Assembly (NCBI GenBank): GCA_903813345.2
Contig: CAIIXF020000011.1
Coordinates: forward strand, 24,854,166 to 24,918,165
Origin: Owenia fusiformis
Taxonomy: Eukaryota > Annelida > Polychaeta > Sabellida > Oweniidae
Direction: 5' to 3'
Length of the DNA: 64,000 bases
Under the pieces are notes generated by a model, which searched no databases, was not told where the DNA came from, and saw nothing but the letters and a program-made list of their open reading frames with translations. This document shows, in pieces, positions 13,810 to 26,189 of this stretch. The translations under genes were made by a program, and so were the position numbers. Each line of letters begins with the position of its first letter. Position 1 is the stretch's first letter.

Positions 13810-16800
13810 TCAGTCCCAGTATTTAATAAGTCCATCCCACCCTGCAGATGCCACTTTTGATGTCTCATGGGGATGCCATAATACTGCAATACACACATCA
13901 TCATGTGCCTTAAACTTGGAGTAGAGCTTAGTCGTCTTCCAGTCCCAGACATACACCTTCCCATCAGCATCACCTGAGATCACATAACTGAAAGTAAAGA
14001 GAGTTATTCATTTTACAATGAGTGCTTGATATAACAAGGTCTATACAATTGTTACAGACATTGAGGCTGAATGCCAGCCGCATATAAAGGACACACATCT
14101 TCTATGCTCACGCAGTGAACTGTTACCAAAATGTGTAAAATTAAAATTACCAATTTCTTGAAAGATGACTACAACTTTTTGTCCAATGTCAAAAGCTGTT
14201 ATCCATGGATGGATTTTTAAACATTTTTTATTCCAAGAACAACTTAACAGCATTGTATTGTACTTCTAGCATGCATCATTTTGTGACTAAATGAGACTTT
14301 TGATGTCAAAATCACCATTTTCACAAAAACTAGGAAAACTTGCAATTAGACAAATAGCTTCATGTTATTTATAAACATTAGAAGGATGTGTTCATGGGCT
14401 CATATAAATTGTAAGTTTTCAATTATAAAACCCTCACTGACCAAAGACAAAGAGCACAAAACTCAAATTAAGAATGACTAGAAGGTACCTGTGCCAGTTG
14501 TAGCTTTGCAATATTACACAGCAGAGTAAAATTGCTTCGTCACTATTCGAAGCTTCCTAACAAAGGATTCTGTGCCCTGATGATGTATCACCTTAAAAAT
14601 CATCAATTTCAAAGCTTCTTTGTCAAGATGCTGAGAAAATCTAACCATTGTCAGAACTTACCTCATATCAGGTGCAAAATCTGGAGAACATGCATACCCA
14701 GCCACCATATGTCCCTTGAAGACCTTCTTGCGCATATTCTTCATCCTGTCAAGGGCATTGAAGATCACTATCTTGTTCTCCATGGACTGACATGCCAACC
14801 ATTTACCTGAAACATATCATGTAAAATATCAGTGTCAATTCTTTGAGTTTATCTAACAGTATTGACACTTTGATAGATGGAAATTCAACGTATATATACA
14901 GTAAAAGCATTTTTCATTTTTTGCTCATTTGATATTCTTTTTGTTATACAATTTGATTTCATTTTGATGATATGAGTGAGCAAACAGAGACCAAGTACAT
15001 GTATGCACATTTTAATACATAATTTTTAATTGTAAAATTGAATTGAACAAAATATGTCAAAGTAAAACCTATTTTAGTGATAAATTCTGTGACTGATATA
15101 TCCGTCACACTGTATATAAAAAATCATTTGAAACTCTCCTCTATAATATGCAATATCTTTAAGAATATGGCATAAGAAATACAGGTAGCCTCCTCCTTTT
15201 GAAAGTGATCAGTATGTCACTTACCATTCCTAGAGAGTGTTGTTGAAGGCATCGAGTGCATGCCTGGCTCAGCAATGTATTTGAAATCAACAGGTATGTC
15301 CCTGGAAAAATAATAAGCACATCACATATCAAGAATCTAAAACCAATTAACATTAATACGTAATAAGAATGGTCACATAAAATATAAGGAATTTCAGATA
15401 TTACTTTATAGATGATATTCACAATAATACATACCCACATACATATAAAAAATCAAAAAATCATATTTTCAAACCCAGGTGTTAAACCCATTTTTGCCTT
15501 TAAGATATATGAATGTGTGTTTCCAATTATCTATACCTACAACAAATACAAGGGGTAGTTCTCTCACATAATTCTGTATCACTACTAAGAATTTAGTCAG
15601 TAGTCTTTCAAGGGTTTTTGAGAATTTCATATCCAAAACTGTCATAACATTATTATCATACAGAGTGGTAAAAAATGGAAACCCTTACGCCATTTTCCTC
15701 ATATCTTTCTCATTTTGATTAATAACTCCCTGATATTTTATACATTTGTACATCAAAGTGCTGTTACATTGTGACTATCAGTCTGATGGTCATGAAATAT
15801 GATAGGATGGTAGAAAAGTGAATGATGTACAAATGTGTGAAATATAAGGGAGAAATTTCTAAAAGTGACAAAGATATGAGGAAAATGCAGGGTTTCCATT
15901 TTTTACCACCTTGTACCTGATCCTGCTCTATATGCATGTTGTTTTAAGATATGTATAAAAACATGTGTCTTCATAAACATATCCTTTTAATACATTAACA
16001 CTGACTCAGATGTACATACCATTCCCAAACTCGTAAACTTTTGTCATCTGAAGTGGAGACAAATCGTCTGTTCCCATCTATGAAGTTGATTGAATTGACT
16101 GCTCCCAGATGTCTGTCGTATTCCTGTACTACGTCCCCTGTACGTATGTCCCACTACACAACAAAATAAATGAAATCATTAATATGTAGTATGGTAATGG
16201 AACCACTGTCTCTAAAGTATGGTCATAGAAACGTATCATTTGAGTATGGTAATGGAAACACATCACTGGAGTATGACAATGGAAAAACATCATTGGAATA
16301 TGGTGATGGAAAGATATATTATCAGAGTATGGTAACGGAAGCACATCACTGAAATATGGTATACCTGTCTATGTGAACACCTAATGAATAGAGATATTAA
16401 AATTCTGTACTACAAAATTCTGCAAGCCTAAATGTGGAATTCTGCATTTTATCGTGGATTTTTTTCACAGCATTTTTAAGTCGAAATTGTGTGAAAATCA
16501 AAACTGCCATACGTTCATCTCTAATGTAACAACAGATATATTTGGTAACAATATAGTGATGATATATTGAAAGCATGAATTCCGCAAAAAATCAACAGAA
16601 ATTCAACATGCTTTAAATTTTTACAAAACTAAAAATTCTGCTTTTTTCTGCTGCGGCGTGGAAAAAACGAATTCTAGTATCTCTGATTGATGTACAAATG
16701 TACCTCTGTTTAACAAATAGTTAACACATAGTAAAATACACCTAACTTCCTCATTATCAAGTGTTTCAGCATCAGCAACATTTTTGTGATTTGAAATGCA

Positions 16801-19800
16801 AACACAGAAAATATGAAACAGCGGAAGAGTGTTATGCCTCAATGGAGTAAAACAAGCAACAGGGTTCAATGACTTTACTATGAGAAAATGCAACATTATG
16901 TTCAAATATTTTTATGTAAATAAATATGGGATACACTAAATACTTACACAAACAATCTTTTTGTCTGATGTTCCTGCCACAAACAAATGTTGTTTGTCTT
17001 CATCTGGGTTAAACTTAACACAATATGGCACCTTTTTACTGGTAAATCTTGATATGCATTCACCTGGAAGAAAAAATTGAACAGTTGATGGTGAATACAA
17101 GATGGATATCAATGATCTCACAAGAATTGAAGCAACTGCACCAACTTGAGATATTCAAAACAGTTTGCCTCCACTTGAAAGCCAAATTGCACCCACTTGA
17201 TTTAAGGAAAATCATAAAACATTGGCATAATTTGACCGCATTGAGAAAGACGTGAGAGAGAGAATTTTACAAATACTTGAAAAAAGTATAAACTCTTCAA
17301 AGAAAACACTTCAATAGTTGAAAACTATATTTTGCATTTTCACTTTACCGTCTGACATTCAGAGAGCTATGTACAGTGCATAATAATATAAAGAACTATT
17401 TAGGAGGAATGACGGGAGCTGGTATATTTGAAAATTCAAGGGTTCAAAAGTTAAATTAAACAGACAAAGTTGACTACTCTTGAGAATATATAGATTCAGT
17501 TACCTGTTTCAGTATCCCAAAGTTTACAGAATCTGTCATATGCACAACTGATGAACTGAGTCCCAGGGTTATTAAAGCAGATATCTCTAACAGCCTGCTT
17601 GTGTCCACTGTATGTCCTTACACAACGACGCTCATTATACACCTCCCATATCTAGAAACATGTAATTATACTGTGTGAAATGTTTACAAAAGAACTCAAT
17701 ATCAAATATCATTAAGACATACTTTAAAAGGATGATTATGTTACATTAGTGCTATGTTATGTTATTTCAATGTCTATAAGCTTTTCAAGAAAGAGTGGAA
17801 CATGAGTTGATAAAATCTACATTAAATATTAATTTACAGAATATATTGATGATTCTCCACCTATATTATTTCAAATCCCTTTTTAACTTTGATTTTATGT
17901 ACTAATCGGTGTTCTTCCATTTCATATTAAAATGTTCGATCTTTTTCCACTTCCACAAATTTTTGATTAATTTGATTAATCTCCAAATAACAAATAACTT
18001 ACTTTTATTTTTGAATCCATGCCAGCAGACAGGAGTAGATGTGCAGATTGCGGGAACCATTTTATAGTAGCGATACCCTTACTGTGTCCTGACCAAGTGT
18101 GGATCAGCTTTTTGGGGATAAAACATTTTTCTGGAGGTTCCTCTGATTTGAGATTCACCCCAACGTCCTGAGGTATATGTAGGAACGATCGACCTTGGTA
18201 GTCAAATGCATCTTTGACTGAAATGAAATAATTAAAGGGCGAACTGTACATATTTTATAGCATGAAGTTGCAGTTAGTACACATAATATAACAGAGAAAC
18301 GGCTATAGGCTTTTTTCTAAATATCAAACATTTTTTAAGTTTATAGTTCCATTCAAATATTTACAAACATATGATAACAATGTGACACATTTTACAGATA
18401 TAAATCAATTAGTTTTTTAGGTTTCATTTTGCCAAACAGCCCGTCTGATTCCCTTTAATATAATTAAATAAAATGCATTTGATCAAACATAAAATGATTA
18501 ATAGTCCTACTGTGTAAAGTTGTTTTTTCTTCCATAGGTTTCTCCTCCACTTGTTTTCCTTTCTTGTTTCTCTTTGCCAGAATGACATCCAGATCTTTCT
18601 GATCCTCCTGTAAATAGACATGTAAAATAACCCTTGTGTTATTAATATATTTGCCAGAATGACATCCAGATCTTTCTGATCCTCCTGTAAATAGACATGT
18701 AAAGTGACCCTTGTGTTATTAATATATTTGCCAGAATGACATCCAGATCTTTCTGATCCTCCTGTAAATAGACATGTAAAGTAACCCTTGTGAAATTAAT
18801 ATATTTGCCAGAATGACATCCAGATCTTTCTGATCCTCCTGTAAATACACATGTAAAATAACCCTTGTGTTATTAATATATTTGCCAGAATGACATCCAG
18901 ATCTTTCTGATCCTCCTGTAAATACACATGTAAAATAACCCTTGTGTTATTAATATATTTGCCAGAATGACATCCAGATCTTTCTGATCCTCCTGTAAAT
19001 ACACATGTAAAATAACCCTTGTGTAATTAATATATTTGCCAGAATGACATCCAGATCTTTCTGATCCTCCTGTAAATAGACATGTAAAATAACCCTTGGG
19101 AAATTAATATATTTGCCAGAATGACATCCAGATCTTTCTGATCCTCCTGTAAATAGACATGTAAAATAACCCTTGTGTTATTAATATATTTGCCAGAATG
19201 ACATCCAGATCTTTCTGATCCTCCTGTAAATAGACATGTAAAGTGACCCTTGTGTTATTAATATATTTGCCAGAATGACATCCAGATCTTTCTGATCCTC
19301 CTGTAAATAGACATGTAAAATAACCCTTGTGAAATTAATATATTTGCCAGAATGACATCCAGATCTTTCTGATCCTCCTGTAAATACACATGTAAAATAA
19401 CCCTTGTGTTATTAATATATTTGCCAGAATGACATCCAGATCTTTCTGATCCTCCTGTAAATACACATGTAAAATAACCCTTGTGTTATTAATATATTTG
19501 CCAGAATGACATCCAGATCTTTCTGATCCTCCTGTAAATACACATGTAAAATAACCCTTGTGTAATTAATATATTTGCCAGAATGACATCCAGATCTTTC
19601 TGATCCTCCTGTAAATAGACATGTAAAATAACCCTTGGGAAATTAATATATTTGCCAGAATGACATCCAGATCTTTCTGATCCTCCTGTAAATAGACATG
19701 TAAAATAACCCTTGTGTTATTAATATATTTGCCAGAATGACATCCAGATCTTTCTGATCCTCCTGTAAATAGACATGTAAAGTGACCCTTGTGTTATTAA

Positions 19801-22800
19801 TATATTTGCCAGAATGACATCCAGATCTTTCTGATCCTCCTGTAAATAGACATGTAAAGTAACCCTTGTGAAATTAATATATTTGCCAGAATGACATCCA
19901 GATCTTTCTGATCCTCCTGTAAATAGACATGTAAAATAACCCTTGTGAAATTAATATATTTGCCAGAATGACATCCAGATCTTTCTGATCCTCCTGTAAA
20001 TACACATGTAAAATAACCCTTGTGTTATTAATATATTTGCCAGAATGACATCCAGATCTTTCTGATCCTCCTGTAAATACACATGTAAAATAACCCTTGT
20101 GTTATTAATATATTTGCCAGAATGACATCCAGATCTTTCTGATCCTCCTGTAAATACACATGTAAAATAACCCTTGTGTAATTAATATATTTGCCAGAAT
20201 GACATCCAGATCTTTCTGATCCTCCTGTAAATAGACATGTAAAATAACCCTTGGGAAATTAATATATTTGCCAGAATGACATCCAGATCTTTCTGATCCT
20301 CCTGTAAATAGACATGTAAAATAACCCTTGTGAAATTAATATATTTGCCAGAATAACATCCAGATCTTTCTGATCCTCCTGTAAATAGACATGTAAAATA
20401 AGCCTTGTGTAATTAATATATTTGCCAGAATGACATCCAGATCTTTCTGATCCTCCTGTAAATAGACATGTAAAATAAGCCTTGTGTAATTAATATATTT
20501 GCCAGAATGACATCCAGATCTTTCTGATCCTCCTGTAAATAGACATGTAAAATAACCCTTGGGAAATTAATATATTTGCCAGAATGACATCCAGATCTTT
20601 CTTTGTAAATGACATGTAAAATAACCCTCATAAAATTAATCTATTTACAAGAACAAGTTATAAATTACTTCAAATCAGTTTTCATGATTTAAAAGCAATG
20701 TTAAATTACTTGTTTTTAAGAGAACTTATGTGATAGTGTACAATTATGGTGGGAGGAAAATTCCTGTGGGTCATATAACATGTTCATGTGCTACACACGG
20801 TTCCTTTAACAACTTGTAGGTAACCCTATACCCTCCCTAATAAGATTCAGCTAACATTAATAAACACGATCTCTTGATTAGTTATCAGACAAATGAGCCA
20901 TCTCTAGATGAGTAATCAGAAAAATTAGCCTCCTCTAGATGAGTTATCAGAAAAATGAGCCATCTCTAGATGCGTTATCAGAAAAATGAGCCATCTCTAG
21001 ATGCGTTATCAGAAAAATGAGCCAAGACTTACCTCTGAAGGTTTAATGACTGTTTTCTCATCAACAAACTTGCCCCAAGGTCCCAAATAGCCATCTATGT
21101 CTCCAGCATCAGTGTTTTTTAATCTTTTTCTCTTGTCTCCAGGCCTCACATCTATACTCTCAAACACTGTCTTGCCTGTAAAGTACAGCAAAATGATTAA
21201 AGAAAAAGTTTGGTCAAATCATTTATTACATTAAAAGCTCTTTCAACTCGTGTAGAGGTGAACTGGGCTACATGGTTTTCACACTTTATAATCAGACTAT
21301 CCATCTATGTAAAACCAAAAAGCTGGTCATTGATAACAGCTCTCGATAGAATGTTAAAGCAAAGCTCTTTGCACATAGCATCTCTGTTCAGAATCTTAAA
21401 GTTATAGCTCAGTAAGGTATTTCATGCAGTTTCTGCAATTCTTCAGTGCAGTGCATTTAATGTACAAAGAAGAAAATTGCTCCAAATTAAAGTCATATAA
21501 CCCCTCAGGTTTTAGACTCAAAATATTATTCACACATTAAGATTTTATTTCATGAAAGTCATGGAATATATTCATATACCAAGAAAACAGCCTGAGGGAG
21601 TTGTGTTTTCTTTTGACAAATATCTTAAATCATAACACTTATATCTTTACTTCCTGTCATCCTTCAAAGTCTATCATATTTTGTGATTCATGACATTTCA
21701 TCATTGGACTCTTTGGGTTAATACACATTTTTTAAAGGAAGGGCAACCTACCTTTCCCTTCCTTCTCCTTTTCTACATCTCCAATGACTGTCTCTGGCTC
21801 CCCTGACTCCACGCTGGGGTCTACAGCATAACCTACAAATAAAATAAACTCTACATATAATGTCCAGTCATAGAGCTGCTCTACAATGATCATCTCATGC
21901 TTAAAGGCCCCATATAAAGTTTAAACCACTTTGGCTTATATTGTAGTCTTACCCAATGTTATCAAAGTGTGATATGTGAAACTTTTTTTTTAAATTTCAA
22001 AAAGTGGTTTTTGATAGACTTTTTGTTCCAAAATTTGTGAATTTATTTAAAACCAACTTTAAGAGGTCACTCATATCTTCTAATTAGCCACAATTCATAC
22101 CAATGCATAGCATTCATCCTCCCGTGTTTTTTGCCGAAAAAATTAAGAAAATCAGTTCATAAATAAGCGAGAAATGAACTTATCAGTGCATGAAAATGGT
22201 TCTGAGAAAAATGCATTTCAAAATTTTAGTTCTCATAGAAACCAATGGTACAATGATATCTAAAACATAATTTATTCTTCCTTTTAACCTGGTTAGACAA
22301 TCAACATTGGTTTTTTATGAGAGTCTAACATATTTAGAAAAGATTGACATTGAAAAAAAATTTCAATTTTTTTCAAAAAGTTTTTGGTACCTTAGTGACA
22401 TCACTCATGTTTCAAAATATTTTTGATATGCTAAAACATTGAAGTGGCCCATTAAATATGGCATTTTATTATTGAAATAGTGTGTCCTTTGTTCAACCTT
22501 TGCATTGGTGTTAAAAAGATAATCTTTTTTGAAATGCATTAAGAAATATTTGATGATTAAGAAATTTCAACTTTTTTTGAAAAATGGCGGGAAATTTGAA
22601 TATTTGAGAAATGAAATGCTCACAACTTTTTTTGAAAAAAAACTTTTTTGTTCAAAAATCTCTAAAATCACTTTTTAAGTCCTGACAAATAGTAAATGAA
22701 TGATAAAAAAATATTTTCAAACTTTAGACGGGGACTTTAAAGCATGGACTTTCCAGTCCAGAAAGCTCACTAAAGATTCAAATATCTGTATTCAAATCAC

Positions 22801-25800
22801 AATGTACTCCTTATAATGTGACATACCATAACTTGTGAATGTTCTCCTTTGATTCTCAAACTGGAAAGCATTGAAGTGACTGTCTTCAACAAATCCTGTT
22901 AACATGTTTTTCCTCGCCTTCTGTTGCTCTGTCTTAAAGGGGTTGGTTGGGCCTACCTAAAATCACATAGAAACCTTTAGAGACATAGTTCAATGTGAAT
23001 AGGACAACCACATTGTTGTATGGGGCAACCACATTGTCATATAATGAACGACGGCAATACTTGTTCCTTGTAAAAACCTGATGGAAATCAGAATGCGGTA
23101 TCTTTACTAAAGCTCCTGAAAAATCATATATCTGATAAAAGATGAGATTTCATCCCAATGCTTTCATTATCCAACTAAAACAAAATTCAAAGGCAAAATT
23201 TCAAGAGCAAAATTCTGGATATTTACATAATTTATCTTTGGCATTAAAATAAAAAAAGCAAAAAACAATTATGATTCGGGATGGAGAAAAAACATTCAGG
23301 GGATCAGTGTTCAAAGTTCAGGAATGGTGAAGTGAGAATTGATTGTAATTCGAGGCTCAGTGTTCAAAATTCAGGTGAGAAGAATTTTGAGAATAATACA
23401 TACCTCAGGTGCATAGAGCTGGTCAAAGGTTGGGTTGTATGCAAGCTCCTTTGTTGTAGAGTCTATATGGTTCACAAGATTTACATCATCCTATAAACAC
23501 ATAAGAATTATTAACTCAAATGACGTGCAACTAGATGATCTTGTATTACTTGAGTCTCTAGCCAAATTACTTGGCTAGACATCATGGCATGTGGAACACT
23601 GTAAAGTTTTCCTTTAGAAAAATATTTAATCTAAATAATATTCTAAAAAAATCATTGTAAGAATAGTCCATGAATTGAAACAATGTATTTTGTGTGATAT
23701 TGCATGATTTCCACTAAAATTAGAGCAACAGCTCTGAGGAAAATGGTGGAAAATGTTGTTAATGTCTGACATTATAACTGGCTGTAAATTCAAAGTAAGC
23801 AATCCAAAGGATTTAAAATTATATATTGATCACTTCTTGTATGTTTTGATTTTGTGAGGTAATAAGACCAAAACTTCAAATATTCAAAAACTTCAAAAAT
23901 TCAAATTGTGATGTGAAAAAATGGGGGCTGGTTTGATTTCAAATTTTGTGATCACGACATGACTCATGATATACAGCAGGATAAAACCTACAGGGATTTA
24001 GGTTAGCCTAAGACTGCAACACAGTGGAAGCCCTAGACAAATGTAAATCTTGTAGACATGCGGACTGTGGTCTAATCTTACAATTTATTGTAATCTGAAA
24101 GAGAAAATCAACTTTCAAAGAATTTTGAAATTCATAGGGATGTAGGCCAACTACATTACATACATGTATGAGTGAAAATGTGGTAGTAATGCATGTTGAA
24201 TTACCCAGATGCGAGTAGGTAGTAGTAGGAACTCCAGGAAATTCTGATATTTCACACTTTCTCATTCTCAAAATTCATTTCGTTCTTTGCGTACCTTCAC
24301 TACCTCTCTGATGTTGTTAAAATGGTTCTAAAATTCCCGGGGTAGTAACTGAGAAAGCTTCAGAAATTAGTACTTTCTTTATTACGAAATCAACAACGCC
24401 AAAACTTTGATATTCCATAAATCATAACGTTTACAAATTATTTTACCATCGAAATTGGTAATCAATGTTGTATTTGATGTGTTTTAGGTAAAAATCTCCA
24501 AGGAGCAACAAATTGTAAAATGTCAAGATCGATAATCAACATTACTACACAATTTCAAGATGGCGGTGTCAAAATTTTCTAAAATGCATCAAATAATATT
24601 ATGTTAATTTCTGGCGAATTCACCAATATCATAACTTGTTATCTAACAACAAGATAAAGAAATAAGTAAGAAATTCAATTTTATCCATTAAAACATCACA
24701 TCGACATGTGGTATTCGTTTATTAGAAAAATTAAGAATATGGGGATGACGTCATTTCAAAAAGAACTGCATAGCAACGGTGTTAATAAACAATTTCTGAT
24801 CGGAAGTCCTTGCAAATTCCTAAGTATTCACTATTTTTAACAGTTTGTTACGAATTACTTTTCGGATATTATTTTTCTTATGAATGGATTCTTACTACAT
24901 AGAAATAAACATTTTATAAAATATAACGAATAAAATCAGTCGCAAACACAAGAAATAGATTTTTTTGAAGGAGGTCAAAATATTAAGAAGGGTAAATTTC
25001 GCGGGAATTTAAAGATCTGCATGAGGTAAGGCACATAAATGTCTCACTTTATTACAGTAATTATATGTAATCGTTGCAGATAAGGCGAAATTGCATTTCC
25101 GACAGGTCTTCTTGACATTTTCGCTGACCTAATTTCAAGTGCGCATGCATGGCATTAATCGAGTGAGATGATCATGTGACGTAATTTGATGATCACGTGA
25201 CGTAATCTTTTGCCATTACTAGTTGGTAAACTGCTATAGTGGATTCTTGATTCAATATGTTTGTTATCACGTCTTGTAACTGTTCTGGCTTCAAATCAAA
25301 TCCAAACTTTGGTTTTATGTTATTCGAATAAAGATCATTGATTTCTTCTGTTGAATACATGATGGTCGAATCAACGATATAAACTCTGTATAGTTAAATA
25401 GATGGCAGCAATATTCAATGGCTATTCTCGTCAAATCTCGTGAGAATAGAAGCCGCAATAAAGATTTTGAGAACAGTTGCGACAAACGGCAATTTTGCTA
25501 CAAAATTAGCACAATTCAACCTTCTACAACCACAAAAGTATGGTAAGTTTTTGTATAAATCATCAATGTATCCATTTTGTTTATATTTCTCTATAAATGA
25601 CGCAGAGATTCTAAGCAGAAGATTAAAATAAAGTGAACCATCAAAAATAATCAAGAAAAACTTAGATTGGCATGAATTTACAAGGATAAACACTGCCTCT
25701 AATGCGACAATACAACAATCCAATGTATTAGAGTCGGTGTTCACCATCTACTTGAGACATTGTTATCGAGGTACTGATTCTACTACATACGATCATGCCA

Positions 25801-26137
25801 GCATCTATGTTTTGTAGACCTACTCCTAGACTAAAGACACAAGAAGCTGTATCACTAAAGGACCAAAAAGGACTTGATACAACTAACTGTGACTCAAGAG
25901 AAGAAATATTATTGAGAATAGATCTAAATTTAAAAATTGAATATTTTTTTGAAAAAAAAAATAAAAAATTACCTTTGTGGCAACCACAGGGGCGATACAG
26001 AGGGCTTGTGAAGGATTTGATGGGACCAAATTGTCCTTCCGCCCAATAGGTTTCAAATGTGCCGTAAAATCTTCCTTCTGTTGCCCTGTATCATCGTCAG
26101 AATCACTTGAATCGACGTAATTTTGTAGTGCTTCCAT
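13810..26137 (-). CDS. CDC40: CDC40 / PRP17 pre-mRNA splicing factor, 13 exons, complete
   Basis: Exons in coding order: 26137-25973, 23490-23404, 22956-22827, 21832-21752, 21175-21033, 18607-18511, 18217-18003, 17651-17504, 17063-16948, 16153-16020, 15301-15225, 14806-14662, 13987-13810. All have GT-AG borders and compatible phases and give 571 aa, close to the ~579 aa of vertebrate CDC40. The N-terminus is acidic (VDSSDSDDD), followed by the conserved blocks [22 protein letters not shown] and [16 protein letters not shown]. From about residue 272 WD40 repeats form the C-terminal propeller, starting at WSGHSKG (residues 276-282) and ending [12 protein letters not shown]. The protein acts in the nuclear spliceosome at the second splicing step. 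The start lies 52 bp from the start of the divergent oxygenase copy 1. Oddity: intron 5 contains ~27 tandem copies of the exon-6 acceptor. Confidence 0.96.
15661..15913. mobile_element. 253-bp TA-flanked MITE in CDC40 intron
   Basis: The left end CAGAGTGGTAAAAAATGGAA and right end (reverse complement CAAGGTGGTAAAAAATGGAA) are inverted repeats flanked by TA on both sides. The arms extend over most of the element (ATTAATAACTCCCTGATA on the left; AATATAAGGGAGAAATT on the right). It is the internally deleted relative of the transposase-bearing element at 59758-60722, which shares the arms and the GGTGGTAAAAA ends. Confidence 0.8.
16185..16362. repeat. Degenerate ~31-bp tandem repeat in CDC40 intron
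   Basis: About six imperfect copies of a unit close to GAGTATGGTAATGGAAAC plus an ATCACT-rich tail. It lies in the intron just upstream (in the - sense) of the exon ending at 16020. Confidence 0.7.
18576..20648 (-). repeat. 77-bp minisatellite carrying 3' splice acceptor plus exon-6 start of CDC40
   Basis: The period is 77 bp. Units begin at 18576, 18653, 18730 and so on to 20578: 26 full units and one damaged unit. In the CDC40 sense each full unit reads a branch-like TATTAATAAC, then TCTATTTACAG, then 32 nt of exon 6 starting GAGGATCAGAAAGATCTGG. The unit nearest the rest of the exon (18576-18652) holds the true acceptor at 18608/18607. Single-base variants recur in the same order every seven units (539 bp). 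The last unit (20578 onward) has lost the acceptor core. Confidence 0.97.
20879..21023. repeat. 31-bp tandem repeat next to CDC40 exon 5 donor
   Basis: About five copies of a unit like AGATGAGTTATCAGAAAAAT plus GAGCCATCTCT. The array stops a few bases from the donor of the exon 21175-21033, so it fills the start of the same intron that carries the 77-bp minisatellite. Confidence 0.85.
21905..22736. mobile_element. 832-bp TTAA-flanked TIR element in CDC40 intron
   Basis: It is flanked by TTAA at 21901-21904 and 22737-22740. The left end is AGGCCCCATATAAAGTTT and the right end, reverse complemented, AGTCCCCGTCTAAAGTTTG. The interior is rich in A/T homopolymers and holds no reading frame. TTAA duplications point to the piggyBac or Kolobok type; the superfamily is not decided. 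Confidence 0.65.
23491..25972 (-). other. CDC40 intron 1
   Basis: A 2.5-kb first intron without recognisable coding sequence. The only notable feature is a pair of ATF/E-box-like motifs at about 25168-25208, listed separately. Confidence 0.7.
25168..25208. promoter_or_regulatory. Twin TGACGTAAT / E-box motif in CDC40 intron 1
   Basis: GATGATCATGTGACGTAAT is followed immediately by TTGATGATCACGTGACGTAAT, so an E-box-like CACGTG/CATGTG overlapping a bZIP-type TGACGTAA is repeated with a ~21-bp period. The site lies about 1 kb inside CDC40 from its start codon. A regulatory role is inferred from the motif only. Confidence 0.4.
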
Positions 26138-26189
26138 GTTCTATTCTTATCTAGGTCACGAGCCACCACAAAGTCACGTGATTGTTAAA
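26138..26189. promoter_or_regulatory. 52-bp bidirectional spacer between CDC40 and oxygenase copy 1
   Basis: The two start codons face away from each other with only 52 bp between them, so both 5' UTRs and any promoter overlap. GTCACGTGAT at 26173-26182 is a close match to the palindromic E-box bound by USF/MiT-TFE factors. A reading frame across this stretch is not a gene. Transcription start sites are not visible from sequence. Confidence 0.6.

Noticed and set aside
14560-14660. CTGATGA-type hammerhead ribozyme core
   Set aside because: The CCTGATGATG at about 14575 lacks the second conserved core (GAAA after a short stem) in a workable position.
20413-20631. 72-codon frame with repeated [11 protein letters not shown] and [10 protein letters not shown]
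   Set aside because: It is the minisatellite read through two frames. Only the 18511-18607 copy belongs to the CDC40 exon.
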